Of a stretch of DNA of 64,000 nucleotides, positions 57,010 through 64,000 are shown piece by piece. Source of the stretch: Mactra quadrangularis (Eukaryota > Mollusca > Bivalvia > Venerida > Mactridae). The DNA is taken from NCBI GenBank assembly GCA_025267735.1, contig CM046295.1, forward strand, positions 13,403,167 through 13,467,166. Reading direction: 5' to 3'. Every line of letters begins with the position of its first letter. Positions within the stretch are counted from its first letter, which is position 1. The notes under the pieces are model-generated. The model ran no database searches. It was not told the origin of the DNA and saw only the letters and a program-made list of their open reading frames with translations. The position numbers were made by a program, and so were the translations under genes.

Positions 57010-57545
57010 GACGCTTTTCACAAAAAAATCTTACGATAAAAATCATCGTAAGTCAAAATGAAGAATGATTCATAAAACGGCAATTTTGGTCAATCTATCT
57101 CAAGTGTTATTTAATTGTGTTAATTCGTACATAGATCTATATTTGAATTTTATATCATAGAAATATTTATTATTCTTCTGACTCTACAATGCAAATTTTA
57201 TAAAATTAACTTGTGATAACTTTTTTACGTGAAGATTTGTTGTGATCAGGTGCACTGTATTGAAGCAAAACTAATGGGACCAATCATGATGTCCAACCGG
57301 AAGTGACGTCATTGTCTCTTATAGAGGCGTGGTTTATTATGTACATATCTATCAATTTATCAAGTGCTTATCTTAAATGCAACGAAGTGCCGAGTAAATC
57401 TACAGAGAACTTTGAGTAAGTTCGAAATCCCAAGAAATCAGGGCAGCATATTATCAGAAGTCTTACGATAAGTTTACAATACAATATACATGTAGAAGGA
57501 TTTACGATTAAAATCTGTCGTAAGGCGCTTGATAATACGGGCCCC
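57010..57545. mobile_element. TIR element, ATCGTAAG family
   Basis: Left 'cttacgataaaaatcatcgt' and right 'atttacgattaaaatctgtcgtaag' (imperfect inverse) frame about 500 bp. The left end is itself palindromic. Relatives at 22138 and 61236. Confidence 0.5.
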
Positions 57546-57679
57546 AGGAATTTAAAAGATACATCTCGGTCTCACAAATTCCCCAAGTACAAAATCATGT
57601 CTATGACCACAAAAAATTCTCAGACAGCTGATATGGAATCGTGCATTGAATTTCTATTGCTTTTACAAAGTCAGTGTTA

Positions 57680-57825
57680 TATAGTTCATTTTTCTCAACT
57701 GTCAATGTTTGAATAATATTACGATGATGGAACAACACTATCACAATATCACGGATGTTATAAAGATCACGAAGTCACCGTGAAATTATTCATGCTTTGA
57801 CAGTTGAGAAAAAAAACGAACTATA
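57680..57825. mobile_element. 146-bp MITE, TATAGTTC family, copy 2
   Basis: TATAGTTCATTTTTCTCAAC at the left and the complement of GTTGAGAAAAAAAACGAACT at the right; body matches 45868-46015 ('cacgaagtcaccgtgaaatt'). Confidence 0.88.
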
Positions 57826-58381
57826 AATCATATTTACTTTTATTTTGAATAAAAAAACCCACGATTTTTGTCAAAGGGAGATAACACATAAACTCGCCTT
57901 TATTGAATTAAATTATAAACATTTTTGCATCAGTGTCTTGTTTGCAGATTAATTTGAATGATGTATCAAAAATGTCATTTATCGTTGGTTTCCAAAATAT
58001 TGATTTTGTAAGATGTATTAGGAAAATTCTACACTGTGGAATACACGAAGCACAAAGGACAGTTTTAGTCCGAATCAGAGTGAGATCTAAGTTCTCAAAT
58101 TACTTTGTATGATTTTACAAATTCTGACATTTTAAGTGTTATGTTAAATGATGCCATTTCGATATCATTTTTATTTTTTAAATTAATACTTTCTTTAAAG
58201 CTACATTCAGAAAAATATGCAAACCCCATTTTATTTGTAAATATTCTTGTATTTTGTATCTTTAAAGTTTGTGTACTTTTTATTTTTTAAAGGTCTACAC
58301 ATTAATCTGTAAACCCGGAGTTCGAGTAAACATATAAATAGACATTGGTTGATAAAAGTTTGAGATTAAGGCGTAATCTTG
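57826..58381. other. Non-coding, no feature recognised
   Basis: AT-rich spacer before the TGACGTCA array. Confidence 0.5.
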
Positions 58382-58645
58382 CATTTGTTGTGACGTCAGC
58401 ATACTACCGTTGTGACGTTAATTAACATTTGTTGTGACGTCAGCATATTACCGTTGTGACGTTAATTAACAATTGTTGTGACGTCAGCATACTACCGTTG
58501 TGACGTTAATTAACTATTGTTGTGACGTCAGCATACTACCGTTGTGACGTTAATTAACAATTGTTGTGACGTCAGCATACTACCGTTGTTACGTGAATTA
58601 GGATTCATTGCGACATCGTCTTTTTTCCGTTGTGACGTCATTTGG
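58382..58645 (+). repeat. 44-bp tandem repeat carrying TGACGTCA (CRE) sites
   Basis: Five near-identical 44-bp units plus a diverged end. TGACGTCA is perfect at 58391, 58435, 58479, 58523, 58567 and 58633; the first five read TGACGTCAGCA. Each unit also has GTTGTGACGTTAATTAA, a half-site. It lies between the convergent 3' ends of the Kv and adenylate cyclase genes. The match to CREB/ATF or Maf sites is a sequence match only. Confidence 0.9.
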
Positions 58646-59556
58646 TATAAAGTCATTATCAACAGTGCATCAACTTGAGTATTGTTTCTTTTTTCTACTA
58701 TGGTGCTACATTCTTGCCATTATTCTCGGAAAATATTTTCATTTATTCGACGCTTAGTTCCTCTTATAATTTCGGATACTTTATATGTAGCCTAAATGTA
58801 AGAGAGCGACTCAAAATAATGTATACACTGTAACCATTGTACAAAGTTCATGTTTATGCCTATATAGTGAGAAATGTTTACTTGAAAGCAGAATTATCCT
58901 ATATATTGTACAATACATCGGGCGCCGCCATTATTCTGCTTTGCCTGACGTACTTTTACCCATCAAAGTACGACTGGGAACTAGACAACCCGTGTCATAG
59001 AGTCATTGAAGTAGTTCATTGTACGAACTTGTATTTTTCTCAGTTTTTGTTCAGTGAAAATTTTTTATATTGTAAATACAATTGTTAGGCTTATTTTTCA
59101 TGCTAAAAAATTGTTATTTTTTCATAAAAACAATCAATGCATAACAATAAAACATGTATAAAAATATAAGTCAAGGTATTGTGCTATTTTCACTTACAAT
59201 ATTCCACGATGCTACAGATGTACATTAAGACGTTGTTGATACATTGTATTACGGTATCACTTGTCAGATAAAGGCAACACTGCTCTAATTTGATTTTGAT
59301 CCAAAACCCATTTTTTACATAATATCTTATTTAGTTGATTTTATGTTAAACGTTTATGATAGCTTGCCTGCTTGTACAGTGATTTGAATGTTAAAGAGGC
59401 AATGTTGGGGTGGGGTGTCTAATTGGTTTTTGGTTAATGTTAAAAGATGTAGCATATACCATCATGGAATTCAATATTCCCATTTACTGAATGAATAACC
59501 TCGGAAGAATTCGTGGAAACCTCTGATCGTTGTGATGTAGCTGTCAACTCTAAAGT
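58646..59556. other. Non-coding, no feature recognised
   Basis: The edge repeat 'tgaatgaataacctcggaag' (about 59489) matches 20826. No exon seen. Confidence 0.45.
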
Positions 59557-59806
59557 ACGGTGGAAGGGTTGGTTATTGACCAGGGGTCCAGGAAATCTAG
59601 ATTTGGTGTGCTGGACGCAGTAAAAATAACATAAAAATGTGTTTACATTTTGCTATCTCTGGTGTAGGTGTGCTTGTCATGGTTAATTACAACATGCTGT
59701 GATATATGTTAATGTAATTATGCTATGTGTACACTATGCCAAATAAATATTATTATTATTATCATTATTATAATTATTATTTTTACACGGCGTTAAACCC
59801 AATATA
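59557..59806 (+). repeat. SINE family B 3' part, split by a non-LTR insertion
   Basis: 'gtccaggaaatctagatttg...aaaaatgtgttt' continues at 59784 as 'tacacggcgttaaaccc' after the insertion. Confidence 0.87.
59648..59781 (+). mobile_element. Truncated non-LTR end with (ATT)n tail, nested in SINE B
   Basis: Flanked by TTTACA at 59642-59647 and 59782-59787. Ends 'actatgccaaataaat' then ATT repeats, as the inverse of 34740-34900; 'ggtgtgcttgtcat' and 'aacatgctgtgatatatgtt' also match. Truncated at a different 5' point. Confidence 0.87.
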
Positions 59807-60046
59807 TATAAAATTGTTAATCATGTGTTTATCTAATGGCAGATATATGCCACCATACCTTTGATTTAAAATGAAGGAAAAATAATAATTAAAACAGTTA
59901 GTCTAATTGTATTTAATGACAGAAAATGAAACAAATCATCACACAGTTGCTTGGCTCAACAAACAAACAGATAAATAAATGAATTAAATACATAACATAC
60001 GTAACAAAATTTCTTCTAAAACTCTAATGTCATATACATGGAGACA

Positions 60047-60499
60047 ATAAAGTGACATTTCGAAAACTTCTTTTTTATTTCCACAATAATTTCGATTGCA
60101 AATAATACTTTATTGCTTTTACGAAATAATAATAGGTTTAAACGAAATAATTATTATGATTTATCGAAATAATCTTATTTCGTTCTTTTGAAAGAATTAT
60201 TTCGTAATTACGAAATATTAATTCGTTTTTACGAAATATTTTATAGGTTTTTTTTATGAAATTATTTTGAACAAACATAATGATTATTTTATAAAAGAGG
60301 AAAGAATATAATTTTGTTTCGATGTAAAATTATTTCGTAAATGTGAAACAGTATTTCGCAAAAAAAGAAATAATCATTTGGAAAATGCATAACAATTATT
60401 TTGATAAAACATGTTATTTTGTTCAAACGTAAAAATATTATGTAAAATCGAAATGATAGTGAAACTTAAAAAAAAGGTTTTCAAAATGGCACTTTAGCG
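60047..60499. mobile_element. TIR element filled with TTACGAAATAATT motifs
   Basis: Left 'aaagtgacatttcgaaaact' and right complement 'aaagtgccattttgaaaacc' are inverted. The ~380-bp interior repeats variants of TTTACGAAATAAT/ATTATTTCGTAA on both strands. Confidence 0.65.
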
Positions 60500-60552
60500 G
60501 CTATATACATTTCAATAAAATGTTTTTACTATAATAGTATTATATTTTATAA

Positions 60553-60822
60553 CCAGGATCTGTAAAGGAACTTGTAACGCACCGACATTTAAAGTATTGT
60601 GTCCTGAAGGGGTGCTGGTTTGAACCTCATATGTTATTGTAATACCCTACGATGAAAATTTAGCATCATTATCAATTTCCTTCATTGATAAGATCTGTGG
60701 AGAAGTTTACGCTTTTGCAGAAAGTAAGTTGAGTACTGGCAAGGAAACTCAGGTAAGGTGCGCTGGCCGTCGTAAATGACCATTACTGTGTTGACATAGT
60801 GTTAAACCCATTAGAAATAAAA
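60553..60822 (+). repeat. SINE family B, diverged full-length copy
   Basis: Head with 'ggtttgaacctcat' (mutated B box), body 'gatgaaaatttagcatcatt', 3' end 'gtgttgacatagtgttaaac'. Confidence 0.75.
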
Positions 60823-61235
60823 CAAGAACAGTAACTCTTACAAATTGTTCACATACAAATTTTGAGTTCGCTCCCTTAGGTGAAAAAAACTTGTCATTTA
60901 CCATTCGAAATGACCTCGGCGATCTTCTATTATACGCAGAAATATCGTCATAGAAAATCACCGAGGTTGTTCCGAATAGTCAATCTCATCTACTATAGAA
61001 GAAGTATATTTTGCACCGACTATCGATATGTGAATAAGTATTTTAGCCTGCAAAAATGTCTGTTAAACGAATATATTGAATTAAAGAAAAACGTTTTGTG
61101 TATTTTTCAATGCGTTGCTTTGGTCTTTCAAATCAAGACGATGATTTTATTCTTTATGTCAATAAGAAAGTCACAAATCACTTATGAATGATTGATTAAT
61201 GTATATGTAGTAAAAGTTGGAGGCTTTTCAACATT

Positions 61236-61424
61236 ACAAATTACGACGAAATTTATCGTAAGTCCCCATTGTCCAATAAAATGATAAGATGTTCCCAACC
61301 TAACCACTTCTCTACCCCGTGTTATAAAAATGTATGTGACCTCACATAAGATTGCTAGCAAAATAACGACACTTTTCTTCCTTCGACTTACGATGATTAT
61401 TTGTCGTACGATTTTGTGAAATGC
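61236..61424. mobile_element. ~190-bp MITE, ATCGTAAGTC ends
   Basis: Left 'acgacgaaatttatcgtaag' and right 'cttacgatgattatttgtcg' are imperfect inverted repeats. It lies about 40 bp downstream of the cyclase stop codon and may be in that 3' UTR. Confidence 0.68.
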
Positions 61425-61464
61425 TTTTAGTTAATTAAAAATAATAGAAAAGTTAATACTGGTG

Positions 61465-62070
61465 TCACATAGTGTCCTCTTCAAACGAATTTGAAGATCG
61501 CGAGTTATGTCTTAATACTTCCAAGTTGCGTAGTAATTTCGAATTGACGCCATCTTTAATGACGTCATCTGTGACGTGTCCAGCAGAACCATTGCACGTG
61601 GTTAAAGATAGATTTAATGTCTGCGCTTGTGTGGTGGGTACAAAAGAGTTTGTTTCCGTGAATGGATTGGAATCCGGGTTATGATGAATCACAAGTTCAC
61701 TTAATGAATTACAACTTCCGTTGGAATTTAGCCTCGTTTCTGAAGCCTTCACTTCCGGTTTATTTTTACGATATTCACTAAATACATCATCAAAGAGTTT
61801 GTCTTTATCACAGATTGCAGGAAGTGACATCATAGAATCTTCACTGAACGATGAATTATTGTTCTGGAATGAAAAAGCTGAACACTCGGTTTGTGGGGAC
61901 GTGGGGTCACTAGTTGTCCAATACTTGGGGTTTATAATAGGGGCCCCAAAAACGTCACATGCAGGCACATTTGTGGCCCCTGATTTTGAATGTTTAGAAA
62001 GTGATATTCGCCGCTGTCTCTGAGATTCGTCCTCACCTTCCAAAAAGTAGGTCAGCATTTCACCTTTACC
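61465..62070 (-). CDS. Adenylate cyclase (ADCY1/rutabaga-like), last coding exon
   Basis: Minus-strand exon after a good acceptor (TTGTTCATTCAG, complement of 62071-62082), phase 0, 201 codons plus TGA. It opens GKGEMLTYFLEGEDES, the end of the C2 catalytic domain (the KGKGEMLTYFLEG block is typical of ADCY1-type membrane adenylate cyclases). The catalytic residues are in exons beyond the right edge. What remains is a 190-residue cytoplasmic tail, Ser/Asn-rich, with RRIS near residues 19-22 (basic Arg-Arg-x-Ser, a PKA-type site) and ending EEDTM. The enzyme would make cAMP from ATP, probably under calmodulin and G-protein control if the subtype call is right. A guanylate cyclase was considered; its block is more usually KGKGxxxTYWL. 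Confidence 0.82.
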   Translation of the reverse strand, partial: GKGEMLTYFLEGEDESQRQRRISLSKHSKSGATNVPACDVFGAPIINPKYWTTSDPTSPQTECSAFSFQNNNSSFSEDSMMSLPAICDKDKLFDDVFSEYRKNKPEVKASETRLNSNGSCNSLSELVIHHNPDSNPFTETNSFVPTTQAQTLNLSLTTCNGSAGHVTDDVIKDGVNSKLLRNLEVLRHNSRSSNSFEEDTM

Positions 62071-62154
62071 CTGAATGAACAAACATACATTATAGTTATT
62101 AGAATATCAACCTTACACAAATTATAATATCTCATTATGTAATCAGACCATTTG

Positions 62155-62730
62155 CCTGTTCAATTATTCCTGACGTTCCAAAACGTTCCGTAATGTTAGG
62201 GTCGGAACAACTCAACCCCTTAAGACAACTCAACCCGAGACAACTCAATCTCCTACTAACGGGTTGAGTTGTCCCAACTTTGGGTTGAGTTACCAAGACA
62301 AGACAAGACAAATTTTATTCAAGAAAATTAAGGCCATCGGCCCAAAATACAGCAATACAATATACAGAATTGTGTGGTTATGTAAGCGTATAGTAATAGA
62401 TCTTGATAAAATATGAAATTATTGATCTACATGTAATTCATAATACTCATTAATGAAAATTAGGGCAACTGGCCAAAAATACAACATTACAGTATACAAA
62501 TTTGTGTTGTTATGTTGATTTAAAGTTTGAAAATGATACAATATTTAAATTATTAAACTACTTAATAATACATATATAAGAAAACTAAGACCAATTGCCC
62601 AAAATACGACATTGCACTATACAAAATTGTGTGGCAATGTAACCCATGTGTTACCCATGGGTTGAGTTGTCTTCGGGTTGGGTAGTCCCGTACCCGTAAT
62701 GTTCGCTAACAGAACACGCTAAAGGTCTTA
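62155..62730. mobile_element. GACAACTCAACCC fold-back element, split by an insertion
   Basis: Left 'cctgttcaattattcctgac' with CGTTCCAAAACGTTCCGTAA and GACAACTCAACCC repeats; right 'gggttgagttgtcttcgggt' and 'acagaacacgctaaag'. Matches the compact copy at 30495-30717, apart from the 340-bp insert. In the cyclase intron. Confidence 0.78.
62298..62640 (-). mobile_element. Non-LTR-like end with (TTGTC)n tail and triplicated unit
   Basis: On the minus strand it ends 'cttgaataaaatttgtcttg' with TTGTC repeats. Inside are three diverged tandem copies of a ~140-150-bp unit ('aattaaggccatcggcccaa', 'aaattagggcaactggccaa', 'aactaagaccaattgcccaa'). Confidence 0.7.
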
Positions 62731-63420
62731 AAATCGAGGTATTGCAATAGTGTGTATTCAGTCACCATGGCATTATTCAAACCTTGACATTTGAGAATAA
62801 TAAAATTTACAATCATTGTTACTTTTTTCATGCCATTGGGTAAAATGTGAACCAGTTTATTCTTAAGAACTTATGGAGGTAGGCAAACACATTAAATACC
62901 GAATTCAACTATTATTCTATTTTCAATGAAATTAAATAAGTTTTGAACATAATTTCTTGTAAATCTATATTAAGATGAAACAATGGAAAACTTCAAGAAA
63001 CTACCAAATAAGAATTGTGTAAAATCGAGTTAAATATGAATAAAATCAGTTGAAGGCTATAATAAACATAGTTAAGGGAAAACTTCAATATGTTACGTAT
63101 AATTACTTGTTCACAAAACAAATAAGAATAAGTTAAATCAGTATTTTAATAAACAAAAATAAGTGATTTGATTTTAGATAAACAGCCTCAGACTTAAATA
63201 TAAGCACGTTTTCATAAAAACTTTTATTTTATGCGTAGCGTAAATTACAAGTTCGAAATTGAAACTACATGTACGTTAACGTTTATCTTAAAATTAAATT
63301 TGTAAAAATTCTCAACGTATAAAATAAAGAGTATCATTCTTGAAATATCATTAAAGTATTAATACAATTATTAGTTTGAAACATAAATGTTTGACACAGA
63401 GAATAAAACCAAAATATGTC
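62731..63420. other. Cyclase intron, mostly featureless
   Basis: A fragment of the TATAGTTC MITE family is visible near 62760-62805 ('cagtcaccatggcattattc', 'aaaccttgacatttgagaat'). The remainder is AT-rich with no exon seen. Confidence 0.5.
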
Positions 63421-63700
63421 ACGTAGATTACAGAACAGAAAGAACAGAACGTTTATTTGACAAAAGCTCATAAACTAATAATCATTAACTAAATAATACA
63501 ATATTATGTACAGATGGTTATATACAAGTACAAGTTACATGATATGAAAAAATAGATATACTGCAGTGTTCAATCTAGAACGGTCGGACAGGTGGCAAGA
63601 CAGCCACAGCAAGACTTTAAAATAGGGTGCCCTATTGAGGGCTAAAAGTGAAAAAGCCAAAGAGTCAAAATGTTGAGGAACCATCCTAAAACAGAATATA
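63421..63700 (-). mobile_element. Probable non-LTR 3' end with TTCTG tail
   Basis: Minus strand ends 'tttgtcaaataaacgttctg' followed by TTCTG-type pentamers. The AATAAA-plus-pentamer order matches 2948 and 38331. The 5' boundary is not clear. Confidence 0.5.
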
Positions 63701-64000
63701 AGGAAGAAAGATGCCGAATGTGTGACATAACAATATTTCGGCGTCAGCGCCCGACGGGCGTAATAATTGTCTCGACATTTACTTTTGGATTGAAATTTTT
63801 ACTGCGCAGGTAAGTAACGTAAATAGGAAAATACCTTTGCTGTAACGTAACCTCTCTCTACTAGATGATACCCTCCTAACTTTTGCAACAACATTGTAAC
63901 TGTTGAACTACAATGTATCTTTAATGCTGAAACACAGAGTGAAACTATATAGTTGTGATGGTGATGATGGTGGTGCTTATTTGGATGATGTTATTATTGA
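63701..64000. other. Non-coding; (ATG)n-like run at the edge
   Basis: 'gtgatggtgatgatggtggt' near 63955 is a short trinucleotide-like run. No exon of the cyclase recognised before the window ends. Confidence 0.45.

Overview
This window looks like nuclear DNA from an invertebrate animal, most likely a bivalve or other mollusc. The genes have GT-AG introns, one protein-coding gene is intronless, the DNA is strongly AT-rich, and it is packed with tRNA-headed SINEs, short inverted-repeat (MITE-like) elements, truncated non-LTR retrotransposon ends and minisatellites. The species call is an inference from gene types and repeat style; nothing here fixes it. There are no operons, CRISPR arrays or other bacterial features.

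Only three protein genes are well supported. (1) An intronless class A (rhodopsin-like) GPCR of 459 residues lies at 13673-15052 (+). (2) A voltage-gated potassium channel of the Kv3/Shaw type lies on the + strand in five recognisable coding exons between 50860 and 56311. They join in frame to 498 residues with a complete T1 domain, S1-S6, a TVGYG filter and a stop codon. A TATA box plus a short phase-compatible exon at 22449-22592 may be its distant 5' end. (3) The last coding exon of an adenylate cyclase (ADCY1/rutabaga-like) lies at 61465-62070 on the minus strand; the rest of that gene is outside the window to the right. The channel and cyclase genes converge, and the roughly 5 kb between them holds a 44-bp tandem repeat with six perfect TGACGTCA (CRE) octamers. 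Three identical tRNA-Gly(GCC) genes sit on the minus strand between 23.0 and 28.8 kb.

Layout: 1-13.6 kb is repeats and fold-back elements with one relic of a retrotransposon ORF. 13.7-15.1 kb is the GPCR. 15.9-16.6 kb is a 40-bp satellite. 17.5-28.8 kb is a SINE-dense stretch with the candidate promoter/exon and the tRNA genes. 30-50.8 kb is non-coding: GC-rich TIR element, 54-bp and 49-bp tandem repeats, a 210-bp TTCTG array, many SINEs and nested MITEs. 50.8-56.7 kb is the Kv gene, with MITEs and SINEs in its introns. 57-61.4 kb is repeats and the CRE array. 61.4-64 kb is the cyclase end and its intron.

The window is a useful record of element nesting. Several insertions have readable target-site duplications (13, 9, 8 and 6 bp). 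Two SINE families with different tRNA-like heads share the same 3' end, and several unrelated retrotransposon tails share one architecture, AATAAA-like signal plus family-specific microsatellite. The best gene-level oddity is in the Kv gene: the 3' splice site and the start of the third recognisable coding exon exist in three tandem copies, two of them decayed relics inside the preceding intron. The channel also lacks the first proline of the S6 PVP hinge.
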